A stretch of 64,000 nt of DNA from Arthrobacter sp. TPD3018 (GTDB lineage: Bacteria; Pseudomonadota; Alphaproteobacteria; Sphingomonadales; Sphingomonadaceae), in contig QDFQ01000007.1 of the NCBI GenBank assembly GCA_003075315.1, positions 124,001-188,000 of the forward strand. The letters run 5' to 3'. Numbering within the stretch: position 1 is the stretch's first letter; the number at the start of each line of letters is the position of its first letter. The notes beneath the pieces were generated by a model. The model had not been told where the DNA came from, did no database searches, and saw nothing but the letters and a program-made list of their open reading frames with translations. Made by a program: the position numbers and the translations under genes. This document shows positions 8,990-17,907 of the stretch, in pieces.

Positions 8990-9673
8990 ATGCTCCGCGC
9001 TTTCACCCTGTCCCTCGGCCAACTCGGCGACGCCGCGATCCTGCGGGTGCTGGCGAAGTCGCTGGCCCTGACGGTGGCGATCTTCGTCCTGCTCGGGCTG
9101 GCGCTGTTCGGTGGATTGCACGCCGCCTTCGCCGATCTGGGCGCGGCGCTGGGCGACGGGCTGGCGGGGGCGCTGACGGTGGTCGTGTTCGTCATCGCCG
9201 CCTGGCTGCTGTTCCGCGTCGTCGCGATCGCGGTGATCGGGCTGTTCGGTGACGCGATCGTCGCGGCGGTCGAGGCGCGTCATTATCCTGCCGCGCATGC
9301 CATCGCGCGGGACGTCGGCGTCGTACGCTCCGGGCGGATGGCGCTGGCCTCGGCGGTGCGCGCGCTGGGCATCAATCTGGTGATGACGCCCGTCTATCTG
9401 GCGCTGCTGTTCACCGCGATCGGGCCGGCGATCGCCTTTTTCCTGGTCAATGGCTGGCTGCTGGGGCGCGACCTCGGCGACATGGTGGCGAGCCGACACA
9501 TCGACGATGCGACGATGCGGGGCTGGCGCAAGGCGACCCGCGGCCAGCGGTTCGTGCTGGGCCTTGCCGTCGCGGGACTGTTCGTGGTTCCGCTCGCCAA
9601 TCTGTTCGCGCCGATCCTAGGCGCGGCAATGGCGACGCACCTGTTCCACGGGGGGCGAGGGGGACACGCATGA
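8990..9673 (+). CDS. EI24/CysZ-family integral membrane protein
   Basis: 227 residues, largely hydrophobic. Segments lie at about 23-45, 58-90, 125-155 and 180-205, separated by short polar loops such as VEARHYPAA. The layout, with WLLGRDLGDMV after the third segment, resembles EI24-domain proteins, the family that includes the sulfate permease CysZ. The transported substrate is not evident. It overlaps the next gene by 4 nt (ATGA), so the two are probably co-translated. Confidence 0.75.
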   Translation: MLRAFTLSLGQLGDAAILRVLAKSLALTVAIFVLLGLALFGGLHAAFADLGAALGDGLAGALTVVVFVIAAWLLFRVVAIAVIGLFGDAIVAAVEARHYPAAHAIARDVGVVRSGRMALASAVRALGINLVMTPVYLALLFTAIGPAIAFFLVNGWLLGRDLGDMVASRHIDDATMRGWRKATRGQRFVLGLAVAGLFVVPLANLFAPILGAAMATHLFHGGRGGHA

Positions 9674-10038
9674 CGACGCGCACGATCTTGAGCCTCGCGC
9701 TCGCGGCAGGGCTGGGCGCGTGCGCCGCACCGGGGGCGGTCGTGCCGACGGTCAGCCGCCCGGTCGTGCCCTATACCAGCGCGGGGCTGGAGCGGGTGAT
9801 CGGCCAGGACGCCGCGGGCCTCGTCCGCCTGTTCGGCCAGCCGGATGCCGACATTCGCGAAGGTACCGCGCGCAAACTGCAATTCGCCGGGCCGATCTGC
9901 GTGCTCGACGCCTATCTGTACCCGAAGGAGAATGAGGGGCCCCGCGTCACCTATCTCGACGCGCGCGAGCCCGATGGCAGCACGATCGACCGTGCAAGCT
10001 GCGTGGCGGCGCTGACCCGGCGCGAGGGGGGGAAGTAG
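9670..10038 (+). CDS. Small lipoprotein of unknown function
   Basis: 122 residues. The N-terminus MTTRTILSLALAAGLGAC is a lipoprotein signal with a lipobox-like LGAC, so the mature protein should be lipid-anchored. The body contains a GLVRLFGQPDADIREG stretch similar in style to SmpA/OmlA-type small envelope lipoproteins, but I do not recognise the family. It is coupled (ATGA) to the EI24 membrane protein gene, suggesting an envelope function. Confidence 0.7.
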   Translation: MTTRTILSLALAAGLGACAAPGAVVPTVSRPVVPYTSAGLERVIGQDAAGLVRLFGQPDADIREGTARKLQFAGPICVLDAYLYPKENEGPRVTYLDAREPDGSTIDRASCVAALTRREGGK

Positions 10039-10048
10039 GGCCTCCATC

Positions 10049-10127
10049 CGTCACCCCAGCCGACGTCCGGCTTTTTCCCAACCCACCGCAAGAAGAAGCG
10101 GGACCCCGGGTCAAGCCCGGGGTGACG
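10049..10127. repeat. REP-like palindromic intergenic repeat
   Basis: Begins CGTCACCCCAG and ends GCCCGGGGTGACG. The outer ends are inverted copies, while the inner part has diverged (ACGTCCGGC versus GGGTCAAGC). It sits between the lipoprotein gene and nadE. Confidence 0.6.
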
Positions 10128-10236
10128 AGGGAGGGGGCGCGACGTTGGCGGGAATCGCCTTAACATCGCCGGATCGCCCCGGCTTACGAGCCGTTGCCGC
10201 TAGCCCCCCTTCCTCACAGCGGCTAGCCTTGCCACC

Positions 10237-12285
10237 ATGACCCAGCGCTTCCATTCGATCCACGCCCACCAGATGGTCCGCGTCGCCGCCGCGACGCCGC
10301 GCGCGAGCGTCGGCGATATCGCCGCGAACGTCGATGCGGCGGTCGCGATGGCGCGGGAGGCGGATGCGCGCGGTGTGGATTGCGTTGTCTTTCCCGAACT
10401 CAACCTGACGTCCTACGCGCTCGACGACCTGCATCTGCAATCGGCGCAGCAGCGCGCCAGCGACGCGGCGGTGCTGGCGTTCGCCGAACAGACTGCGGGA
10501 TGCGCGCCGCTGCTGCTGGTCGGCGCGGCGCTGGTCCGCAACGGGCGGCTCTACAATTGCGCGGTGGTGGTGCATCGCGGGCGCATTCTGGGCGTGGTGC
10601 CGAAGAGCTTCCTGCCCAATTACCGCGAATATTACGAAAAGCGCTGGTTCGCGCCGGGGCTGGGCCTGACCGGCCTGACGATCCGGTTGGGCGACGGCGA
10701 TGTTCCGTTCGGCACCGACCTGCTGTTCGCGGCGGAGGATCTGCCGGGCTTCGTCGTGCATGCCGAGATTTGCGAGGATTATTGGGCGCCAACGCCGCCG
10801 TCGACCATGGGCGCGCTGGCGGGGGCGACGATCTGCTGTAACCTCAGCGCCTCCAACATCGTCATCGGCAAGGCGCGCGAACGCATGCTGCTGGCCGCTG
10901 CGCAATCCGCGCGTGCCGCCTGCGCCTATGTCTATTCCGCCGCGGGGCCGGGTGAGAGCACAACCGATCTCGCCTGGGACGGGCAGGGGCTGATCTACGA
11001 ACTGGGCGAGTTGCTGACCGAATCGAGCCGGTTTTCGAACGCGGCCGAGCTCGTCACCGCCGACATCGATTGCGAGCGGCTGGTGCAGGAGCGGTTGCGC
11101 AACGGCACGTTCAACGACAGCGCGGTCGCGGCGGGGCATCCCGAGCGCGGCGTCCGTCGAATCGGCTTTACGCATGGCGCGCGGGAGGGCGACACCGGCC
11201 TCGACCGCCACATCCGCCGCTTCCCTTTCGTGCCCGACGATCCCGCCCGCCGCGACGAGGATTGCTACGAGGCCTTCAACATCCAGGTCGAGGCGCTGGT
11301 GAAGCGGTTGTCGGCGACCGGTTCCAAGACGCTCGTCATCGGCGTGTCGGGCGGGCTCGATTCGACGCATGCGCTGATCGTCGCGGCGAAGGCGATGGAC
11401 CGGATGGGACGGCCGCGCAGCGACATCCTCGGCTTCACCATGCCGGGCTTCGCCACCGGTGACGCGACCAAAAGCAACGCCTGGGCGCTGATGCGCGCGC
11501 TGGGCTGCACCGCCGACGAGATCGACATCCGTCCCACCGCGCGTCAGATGCTCGGCGACATGGGCCACCCCTTCGCCAGCGGCGAGGCGGTCTATGATGT
11601 CACGTTCGAAAATGTGCAGGCAGGCCTCAGAACGGATTACCTTTTCCGTCTGGCCAATCAGCGCCGTGGCATCGTGCTGGGCACCGGCGACCTCAGCGAG
11701 CTGGCGCTTGGCTGGTGCACTTATGGCGTCGGCGACCAGATGAGCCATTATGCGATCAACGCCGGGGTTCCGAAGACGCTGATCCAGTTCCTGATCCGCT
11801 GGTGCATCCGGACGGGCCAGTACGACGCGGCGACCAACGCCGTCCTCGCGACGATCCTGGCGCAGGAGATTTCGCCCGAGCTGGTGCCCGCCGATGCCGA
11901 CACCGGCGCGATGCAATCGACGGAATCGATGATCGGGCCCTATGCGCTCAACGACTTCTTCGCGCATTACGTGATCCGCCACGGGCTGGCGCCGTCGAAG
12001 ATCGCCTTCCTTGCCTGGCATGCCTGGCGCGACGCAGCGCAGGGCGGGTGGCCGGAGGATTTTCCGGCCGACGCGCGCGTCGCCTACGACCTGCCCACGA
12101 TCAAATATTGGCTGGAGCGTTTTCTGATTCGCTTCTTCCAGACCAGCCAGTTCAAGCGGTCCGCAATCCCCAATGGACCGAAAGTGTCGGCTGGTGGGGC
12201 ACTTAGCCCGCGGGGCGATTGGCGGGCACCGTCGGATGGCACTGCGTCAGTATGGCTGAACGAACTGCGCCGAAACGTTCCGTAG
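10237..12285 (+). CDS. nadE: Glutamine-dependent NAD+ synthetase
   Basis: 682 residues, the length of the two-domain (Mycobacterium-type) enzymes. It amidates nicotinic acid adenine dinucleotide to NAD+. The N-terminal glutaminase (nitrilase fold) shows the triad as Glu in VVFPELNLTSY, Lys in VPKSFLPNYREYYEKRW and Cys in AEICEDYW. The C-terminal synthetase has the ATP P-loop GVSGGLDSTHA at about residue 370. The ATG at 10237 is followed directly by the conserved HQMVRVAAATP segment. Monocistronic, with 42 nt before the next gene. Confidence 0.96.
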   Translation: MTQRFHSIHAHQMVRVAAATPRASVGDIAANVDAAVAMAREADARGVDCVVFPELNLTSYALDDLHLQSAQQRASDAAVLAFAEQTAGCAPLLLVGAALVRNGRLYNCAVVVHRGRILGVVPKSFLPNYREYYEKRWFAPGLGLTGLTIRLGDGDVPFGTDLLFAAEDLPGFVVHAEICEDYWAPTPPSTMGALAGATICCNLSASNIVIGKARERMLLAAAQSARAACAYVYSAAGPGESTTDLAWDGQGLIYELGELLTESSRFSNAAELVTADIDCERLVQERLRNGTFNDSAVAAGHPERGVRRIGFTHGAREGDTGLDRHIRRFPFVPDDPARRDEDCYEAFNIQVEALVKRLSATGSKTLVIGVSGGLDSTHALIVAAKAMDRMGRPRSDILGFTMPGFATGDATKSNAWALMRALGCTADEIDIRPTARQMLGDMGHPFASGEAVYDVTFENVQAGLRTDYLFRLANQRRGIVLGTGDLSELALGWCTYGVGDQMSHYAINAGVPKTLIQFLIRWCIRTGQYDAATNAVLATILAQEISPELVPADADTGAMQSTESMIGPYALNDFFAHYVIRHGLAPSKIAFLAWHAWRDAAQGGWPEDFPADARVAYDLPTIKYWLERFLIRFFQTSQFKRSAIPNGPKVSAGGALSPRGDWRAPSDGTASVWLNELRRNVP

Positions 12286-12327
12286 AATATTGCCTTCGGT
12301 ATCATACGGGCGCAATATGAAGCCCTG

Positions 12328-13188
12328 ATGACACCGCCTCCCCGGGATGGCTCACGCGATCGCCGGATCGAGGACCCATCCAACCTCTGTCTGATCCACC
12401 CCGCGTCGCACGCCTTGCTCCCCCTTGCCTTGCGGCACGGCGTGTCGGCGAATGCGGTGTCGCTTGCGGGCCTCGCCTGCGGGACGATCGCCGCCTTCGC
12501 CTATGCGCAGTGGCATGATCCGCTGATGGCGCTGGTCGGTCTCGCCTTCTCGGTCGCCTGGCTGGTCGCCGACGGGCTCGACGGCATGATCGCGCGGGCG
12601 ACCCGGACCGCGAGCGCGCTCGGGCGGACGCTGGACGGCTTGTGCGATCATGGCGTCTTCGCGTTGATCTACCTCTCGCTGGCCTATACCGTCGGCACGG
12701 CCGGTGGTTGGGTGCTCGCGATCGCGGCGGGCGCGTGCCATGCGGTGCAATCCAGCCTGTACGAGGGCGAGCGCGCCCGTTTCCACCGCCGGGCGCGCGG
12801 GGAGGCGCTGTCGAGCGTTCCCGTGCCGACCGGCCCGTGGCTGGTGCGCGTCTACGATAGCGTCGCGGGCAGCGTCGATCGCATCTCGATGCCGTTCGAA
12901 CGCCGCTTCGGTGCGGCCGAGGATCGCGCCGCCTTCGGTGCGGCCTATGCCGCGGCCGCGGTGCCGGTGATGCGCCTGCAGTCGCTGCTCACCGCGAACG
13001 TCCGCGTCTGGACGATCTGCCTGGCCTGCCTGATCGGCAATCCGCGTATTTTCTGGTGGGTCGAGATCGGCCCGCTGTCGGCCATCTGTCTGATCGGCCT
13101 CATCCGTCACCGGCGCGTCGAGCGCCGCTTCGTCCACGGCCAAGCGCCGCATTCCATCCTTCTATCCAGCGAACAGGGTCATTCATGA
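12328..13188 (+). CDS. CDP-alcohol phosphatidyltransferase, probably an inositol phosphodiester synthase
   Basis: 286-residue membrane enzyme with about five to six hydrophobic segments. The family catalytic signature is complete: D82, D85, G86, A89, R90, G99, D103 and D107. Such enzymes displace CMP from a CDP-activated alcohol with the hydroxyl of a second substrate. Its stop overlaps the start of an inositol-phosphate synthase gene by 4 nt, and a nucleotidyltransferase follows, so it is very likely to handle CDP-inositol or inositol phosphate. Whether the product is phosphatidylinositol, an inositol phosphosphingolipid or a di-inositol phosphate solute cannot be read from sequence. Confidence 0.85.
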   Translation: MTPPPRDGSRDRRIEDPSNLCLIHPASHALLPLALRHGVSANAVSLAGLACGTIAAFAYAQWHDPLMALVGLAFSVAWLVADGLDGMIARATRTASALGRTLDGLCDHGVFALIYLSLAYTVGTAGGWVLAIAAGACHAVQSSLYEGERARFHRRARGEALSSVPVPTGPWLVRVYDSVAGSVDRISMPFERRFGAAEDRAAFGAAYAAAAVPVMRLQSLLTANVRVWTICLACLIGNPRIFWWVEIGPLSAICLIGLIRHRRVERRFVHGQAPHSILLSSEQGHS

Positions 13189-14276
13189 AGAGCATCAACA
13201 TCGCCATCGTCGGCATCGGCAATTGCGCGAGCTCGCTTGTCCAGGGACTCGAATATTATCGCGAAGGCACGAACGACACGGTCGGCCTGATGCACTGGGA
13301 AGTCGGCGGCTATAAGCCCTCCGACATCAAGGTCGTCGCCGCCTGGGACGTCGATGCGCGTAAAGTGGGCAAGGATGTCGCCGAAGCGATCTTCGCCAAG
13401 CCCAATTGCACCGCGGTCTTCGCCGCCAACATTCCCGCGACCGGCACCGTCGTGAAGATGGGCGCGGTGCTCGACGGCGTCGCCGACCATATGAGCGAGT
13501 ATAAGGACGACCGCACGTTCGTGGTCGCCAACGACACGCAGCCGACCAAGGAACAGGTCGTCGCCGATCTGAAGGCGAGCGGCACCGACGTGCTGATGAA
13601 CTATCTGCCCGTCGGCAGCCAGGAAGCGACCGAATTCTATGCCGAATGCGCGCTGGAAGCCGGCGTTGCCTTCGTCAACAACATCCCGGTCTTCATCGCC
13701 TCGAACCCCGAATGGGCGAAGAAGTTCGAAGATGCCGGCGTCGCGATCATCGGCGACGACATCAAGGCGCAGCTGGGCGCGACGATCGTTCACCGCGTGC
13801 TGACCGACCTGTTCGCCAAGCGCGGCGTGAAGCTGGATCGTACGTATCAGCTGAACACCGGCGGCAACACCGACTTCCTCAACATGTCGAACCACCGCCG
13901 CCTGGCGTCGAAGAAGGTGTCGAAGACCGAGGCTGTGCAGTCGGTCGCGGCCGAGCGGCTGGAGGACGAGAACGTCCATATCGGCCCGTCGGACTATGTG
14001 CCCTGGCAGAACGACAACAAGGTCTGCTTCCTGCGCATGGAAGGCCAGCTGTTCGGCGGCGTGCCGATGAACCTGGAACTGCGCCTGTCGGTCGAGGATT
14101 CGCCGAACTCGGCGGGTGTCGCGATCGACATGATCCGCTGCGCTGCGATCGCCAAGGACCGCGGCATCGCCGGCGTGATCGACCCTGCCTCGGCGTATTT
14201 CTGCAAGCACCCGCGCCACCAGATGACCGACGATCTCGCGCAGATCGCGGTCGAGGACTTCATTAAGGCCGCCTGA
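13185..14276 (+). CDS. ino1: Inositol-3-phosphate synthase (archaeal/actinobacterial type)
   Basis: 363 residues, the short form also found in mycobacteria and archaea. It cyclises glucose-6-phosphate to inositol phosphate using NAD. It has the Rossmann motif IAIVGIGNCASSLVQG at the N-terminus, then NDTQPTKEQ, the catalytic region GDDIKAQLGATIVHR and QLNTGGNTDFLNM. The ATG at 13185 overlaps the stop of the previous gene (ATGA) and begins right at the Rossmann strand. The next gene overlaps the TGA by one nucleotide. This is the first committed step of the inositol module. Confidence 0.94.
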   Translation: MKSINIAIVGIGNCASSLVQGLEYYREGTNDTVGLMHWEVGGYKPSDIKVVAAWDVDARKVGKDVAEAIFAKPNCTAVFAANIPATGTVVKMGAVLDGVADHMSEYKDDRTFVVANDTQPTKEQVVADLKASGTDVLMNYLPVGSQEATEFYAECALEAGVAFVNNIPVFIASNPEWAKKFEDAGVAIIGDDIKAQLGATIVHRVLTDLFAKRGVKLDRTYQLNTGGNTDFLNMSNHRRLASKKVSKTEAVQSVAAERLEDENVHIGPSDYVPWQNDNKVCFLRMEGQLFGGVPMNLELRLSVEDSPNSAGVAIDMIRCAAIAKDRGIAGVIDPASAYFCKHPRHQMTDDLAQIAVEDFIKAA

Positions 14277-14980
14277 TGATCACGACGGGCCTGCTGCTCG
14301 CCGCCGGTCAGGGCACGCGCCTGCGCTCGGTCACGCCGTACAAGCCGCTGTGCCCGGTCGCGGGGCGGGCGCTGATCGACCATGCGCTGGACAGCATGGC
14401 GGCGGCGGGCCTGACGCGTGTGATCGTCACGCTGGGCTATGGCGCCGATGCGATCGCCGCACATCTCGCCAGCCGGGACTGGCCGGTCGAGGTGCCGACG
14501 GTGATGACCGATTTCCACCAGCCCAACGGCGTCAGCGCGCTCGCCGCGCGGGCGCTGGTGGGGCCTGAGGGGGCGGTGATGGCGATGTGCGATCATCTGG
14601 TGCTGCCGCGCCATTATCGGCGTCTTGCCCGCGCAGGTGCGGGGGAGGGGCTGCGACTTGGCATCGATCGGCGGCTGGGACATCCCTGGGTCGATCCGCT
14701 CGACGTCACCTGCGTCGCGACACGCGGCGACCGGATCGTCGCGATCGGCAAGGAGCTGGAGCCGCACGACTGTTACGACACCGGCGTCTTTGCGGTGGGG
14801 CAGGCCTTCTTCGATGCGCTCGCCGGCCTCGACAGCCCGTCGCTGACCGAGGGCGTGCGCATCCTCGCCGCGCAGGACCGGGCGCAGGTGGTGGATTGCA
14901 GCGACCTCGACTGGCTGGACGTCGATGACGCCCCCGCCTTCGCGCATGCCGAGGGCTGGATGACTCGGCTGGCGGCGTAG
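14276..14980 (+). CDS. Sugar-phosphate nucleotidyltransferase, candidate CTP:inositol-1-phosphate cytidylyltransferase
   Basis: 234 residues of the GT-A-like nucleotidyltransferase fold. The signature LLLAAGQGTRLRSVTPYKPL is at residues 6-25, and MAMCDHLVLP, at about residue 103, is the metal-binding Asp region. It is most like the IPCT domain that makes CDP-inositol in hyperthermophiles, with CDH in place of the sugar-enzyme GDxD. That assignment rests mainly on its tight linkage (one-nt overlap) to inositol-phosphate synthase and on the CDP-alcohol transferase two genes upstream. A generic NTP-transferase role is the alternative. A strong terminator follows at 15037. Confidence 0.8.
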   Translation: MITTGLLLAAGQGTRLRSVTPYKPLCPVAGRALIDHALDSMAAAGLTRVIVTLGYGADAIAAHLASRDWPVEVPTVMTDFHQPNGVSALAARALVGPEGAVMAMCDHLVLPRHYRRLARAGAGEGLRLGIDRRLGHPWVDPLDVTCVATRGDRIVAIGKELEPHDCYDTGVFAVGQAFFDALAGLDSPSLTEGVRILAAQDRAQVVDCSDLDWLDVDDAPAFAHAEGWMTRLAA

Positions 14981-15036
14981 GCCACGCCGGGCCGAGGGCG
15001 TCCGCCGCCGGCCCGGTTTCCGTTCTACCCACAAAC

Positions 15037-15070
15037 AAAAAGGCCGGGGGATCGCTCCCCCGGCCTTTTT
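15037..15070. terminator. Bidirectional Rho-independent terminator
   Basis: AAAAGGCCGGGGG, loop ATCGCT, CCCCCGGCCTTTT: a perfect stem with A-tract and T-tract, between two convergent genes (nucleotidyltransferase and permease). It can serve both strands. Confidence 0.9.
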
Positions 15071-15089
15071 TGCGTGCCCGGCGAACCGA

Positions 15090-16709
15090 TCAGTCGAGCT
15101 TGCGGGCCGTTTCTGGCTGCATGGACGCATCGTCGACGACATCGATGATACCGCGACCGACGTAGGAACGGCTGCGGCTGTAGCCGAAGTAGATGACGAG
15201 GCCGATGAGGCCCCAGATCGGCAGCACCAGCTTCGCGGTGAGCGGCAGCGACAGGTACAGCACGACGCAGCCGATGATCGCGAGCGGCGCGACGATATAG
15301 ACCGCCGGCGTGCGGAACGGCCGATGACGGCTGGGGTCGGTGCGACGCAGCACCATCACCGAGATCGCCACCATGAAGAAGGCGAACAGCGTGCCGGCGT
15401 TGGAGTAATCGGCGAGCTTGCCGACCGGCAGGATCGCGGCCGCCACCGCCGCGGCGACGCCGGTCATCAGCGTGACGACGTGCGGGGTGCGATAGCGCGG
15501 GTGGACCGAGGCGAGCTTGTTCGGCAGCAGGCCGTCGCGCGCCATGGTGAAGAAGATGCGCGTCTGGCCGAACATCATCATCAGCACGACCGACGGCAGC
15601 GCCAGCACCGCGGCGAGGCCGACGAGGCGACCGATCATCGGCCAGTTGATCACGTCGAGGACGTGGACCAGCGCTTCCTTCGAGCAGACGAGCGGTTCGA
15701 GCGCCCCGCTGGCAACGATCGCGGCGCAGCGGCCGGCGATCTCTGGCGTACCGGGCGAGAGCACCTTGCCGGCGAGCGAGGTGACCGGCTGCGCGCCGAT
15801 CGCCCCGATCGCGCCCGAGGCGACGAGGATGTAGAAGATGGTGCAGATCGCGAGGCTGCCGATCAGGCCGATCGGCACGTTCCGCTGCGGGTTCTTCGTT
15901 TCTTCCGCGGCGGTCGAGACGGCGTCGAAGCCGACATAGGCGAAGAAGATCGAGGCGGCGGCACCCAGCACGCCGAGGCCCGACGAGCTGAACGGATTGC
16001 CGATGCCGGTGGGCAGGAACGGATTGAAATTGTCCGCCTTCATCACCGGAACCGTCAGGGCGACGAAGGCGGTGAGCGCGGTGATCTTGATCGCGACCAG
16101 CACCGCGTTGACGCGGGCGCTTTCGGTGGTGCCGATGATGAGCAGCCAGGTGACGAACGAGACGACGATGATCGCGGGGACGTTGACCCAGCCGCCCGTC
16201 GCCATCGCCTGCGTCAGGTCGGCGCTGGGCTCCGCACCGAAGGCGAGATACATATGCGCCATCAGCGCGTCGGCGTTGCTGATCGCGGCGGGCACGTGGA
16301 AACCGATGCCGTTGAGCAGGCCGACCGCGTGGTTCGACCAGCCGACTGCGACGGCGCTGGCGCCGACCGCATATTCGAGGATCAGCGCCCAGCCGACCAT
16401 CCAGGCGAGAATCTCGCCCGTCACCGCATAGGTGTAGGTGTAGGCCGAGCCCGACACCGGCACCATCGAGGCGAGTTCGGAATAGCAGAGCGCGGCGACC
16501 GCGCAGATGAAGCCGGCGACGAGGAAGCTGAGCAGCATGCCCGGCCCCGCCTTTTGCGCGGCTTCCGAGGTCAGCACGAAAATGCCGGTGCCGATGACGG
16601 CGCCGATGCCCAACATGGTGAGCTGGAAGGCCCCGAGCGAGCGATGCAGGCCCTTCTTTTCGGCCGTGGCGAGAATGGCGTCGAGTGGTTTGACGCGCCC
16701 GAATATCAT
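15090..16709 (-). CDS. APC-family amino acid permease (cationic amino acid transporter-like)
   Basis: 539 residues with about twelve hydrophobic segments and short polar loops, in the inner membrane. The segment FQLTMLGIGAVIGTGIFVL near residue 28 is the unwound TM1 substrate-binding motif of the APC superfamily, and GFDAVSTAAEETKNPQR near residue 270 is the TM6/loop motif of amino acid permeases. Closest in style to CAT/YfnA-type transporters. The substrate is probably an amino acid, not further resolved. Monocistronic between the bidirectional terminator and the HIT gene. Confidence 0.93.
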   Translation of the reverse strand: MIFGRVKPLDAILATAEKKGLHRSLGAFQLTMLGIGAVIGTGIFVLTSEAAQKAGPGMLLSFLVAGFICAVAALCYSELASMVPVSGSAYTYTYAVTGEILAWMVGWALILEYAVGASAVAVGWSNHAVGLLNGIGFHVPAAISNADALMAHMYLAFGAEPSADLTQAMATGGWVNVPAIIVVSFVTWLLIIGTTESARVNAVLVAIKITALTAFVALTVPVMKADNFNPFLPTGIGNPFSSSGLGVLGAAASIFFAYVGFDAVSTAAEETKNPQRNVPIGLIGSLAICTIFYILVASGAIGAIGAQPVTSLAGKVLSPGTPEIAGRCAAIVASGALEPLVCSKEALVHVLDVINWPMIGRLVGLAAVLALPSVVLMMMFGQTRIFFTMARDGLLPNKLASVHPRYRTPHVVTLMTGVAAAVAAAILPVGKLADYSNAGTLFAFFMVAISVMVLRRTDPSRHRPFRTPAVYIVAPLAIIGCVVLYLSLPLTAKLVLPIWGLIGLVIYFGYSRSRSYVGRGIIDVVDDASMQPETARKLD

Positions 16710-16821
16710 GTAGCGTATCCCCCCAGGTGCGTGGCGTCTTGAGCGCGCCGCCGCATGGTGAAGGGGGGGATGCTAGTCTCAAATGAAACGGAGGCAATCC
16801 CCTTAATGCAAGTGGATGGCG

Positions 16822-17199
16822 TTACCGCGCGAGCATGGGGCCCAACGGCGCGCCGCCGAACAGGTGGACGTGAAGGTGCGGCACCTCCTGCCCCGCATGT
16901 CCGCCGATATTGGCGAGCAGGCGATAGCCCGGGGCGACGAGGCCGTGTTCGCGCGCGACATGCCCCACCGCGCGGACGAAACCGGCGATCTCCGCATCGG
17001 AGGCGCGGGTGCTGAAATCGTCCCACGAGACGTAGGGGCCGCGGGGGATCACCAGGATATGGAGGGGCGCGACGGGCGCGATGTCGTGGAAGGCGACGGC
17101 ATAATCGTCTTCGTACACCCGCTTCGACGGGATTTCGTCGCGCAGGATCTTCGCGAAGACGTTCTGGTCGTCATAGGGCAGGGTGGCGTCGATCGGCAT
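16822..17199 (-). CDS. HIT-family nucleotide hydrolase (HinT-like)
   Basis: 125 residues. The histidine triad is seen as PHLHVHLFGG near residue 107. NVFAKILRDEIPSKRVYEDD at the N-terminus is characteristic of HinT/PKCI proteins, which hydrolyse AMP-amidates and adenylated by-products. It is the last gene of the his cluster, after hisE. Linkage of hisE and a HIT gene is common in alphaproteobacteria. Confidence 0.92.
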   Translation of the reverse strand: MPIDATLPYDDQNVFAKILRDEIPSKRVYEDDYAVAFHDIAPVAPLHILVIPRGPYVSWDDFSTRASDAEIAGFVRAVGHVAREHGLVAPGYRLLANIGGHAGQEVPHLHVHLFGGAPLGPMLAR

Positions 17200-17280
17200 G
17201 CGGGGTCCTCCTGCGGGCCTGTGTAGCCGGGTTGTTGGGGGCGATCGAGCCTTGCATCGTCACGGCGGGCTTCTCCATTT

Positions 17281-17361
17281 CGTCATCCCGGACTCGATCC
17301 GGGATACCGCTTCTTCTTGCCGCCGGAGGTAGCGGGACCTCGGATCAAGTCCGGGGTGACG
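17281..17361. repeat. REP-like palindromic intergenic repeat
   Basis: CGTCATCCCGGACTCGATCC at the left and GGATCAAGTCCGGGGTGACG at the right are inverted near-copies around a ~40-nt centre. It separates hisE from the HIT gene. Confidence 0.75.
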
Positions 17362-17395
17362 AGGGGTAGGAGGCGCGATCCGCGTGTCGGCCGCG

Positions 17396-17701
17396 TTACC
17401 GGCTGGCCTTTTCGACATGGCCAGACACGCCCTCGCGCCGCGCCAGTTCGGCGCGGACGTCGTCCAGCGACAAGCCGGCGTCGGCGAGCAGGACAAGCAG
17501 GTGGAAGACGAGGTCCGCCGCCTCGGACGCGAGCTTGTCCGGCTCCGCCAAGGCGGCGATGACGGTTTCGGTGGCCTCTTCGCCGACCTTTTGTGCGATC
17601 TTTGGTCGGCCCTTGGCGAACAGGCTGGCGACGTACGACGTGCCGGCATCGGCATCGCGGCGGCTGCGGATCGTGGCGTCCAGGCGGTCGAGCGGGTCCA
17701 T
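17396..17701 (-). CDS. hisE: Phosphoribosyl-ATP pyrophosphatase
   Basis: 101 residues. Hydrolyses phosphoribosyl-ATP to phosphoribosyl-AMP, the second step of histidine synthesis. MazG-like helices carry KVGEEATETVIAAL (metal-binding EExxE pattern) and EAADLVFHLLVLLADAG, both standard for HisE. The ATG at 17701 gives MDPLDRLDATI, the usual N-terminus; upstream in-frame codons are Arg/Pro-rich and not conserved. It comes downstream of hisF with two unknown small genes between. Confidence 0.93.
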   Translation of the reverse strand: MDPLDRLDATIRSRRDADAGTSYVASLFAKGRPKIAQKVGEEATETVIAALAEPDKLASEAADLVFHLLVLLADAGLSLDDVRAELARREGVSGHVEKASR

Positions 17702-17733
17702 GTGCCCCGCTTGGCGTGGGGAAGGGGGCGGGG

Positions 17734-17907
17734 TCAATCCTTGTCGGCGTTGCGATGCGCAAAGCGGCGGCGCAGCGCGCGCCGGACGAGCCACAGGCCG
17801 AGCGCCGCGACGACGAACAGCGCGATGTCGGACCATTCGGGGCCGGTGCGGCGGTGGACGGTGCCGGAATGGCCCCCGGCGACCGACAGCAGGGCGAGCG
17901 ACGTCAT
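17734..17907 (-). CDS. 57-residue single-pass membrane protein
   Basis: A short N-terminal part is followed by one hydrophobic helix (IALFVVAALGLWLV) and a very basic tail (RRALRRRFAHR), so the C-terminus should stay in the cytoplasm. The ATG at 17907 overlaps the stop of the upstream STAS-like gene as ATGA, which argues that it is translated. No known family. It lies between hisF and hisE and is probably co-transcribed with them; a link to histidine synthesis is not implied. Confidence 0.6.
   Translation of the reverse strand: MTSLALLSVAGGHSGTVHRRTGPEWSDIALFVVAALGLWLVRRALRRRFAHRNADKD

Noticed and set aside
10111..12021. Long open frame antisense to nadE
   Set aside because: GC-rich codon bias of nadE keeps the opposite strand open; the peptide is Arg/Ala-rich without motifs. 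The same applies to long antisense frames at 24884-26821, 34963-36813 and 57186-58817.
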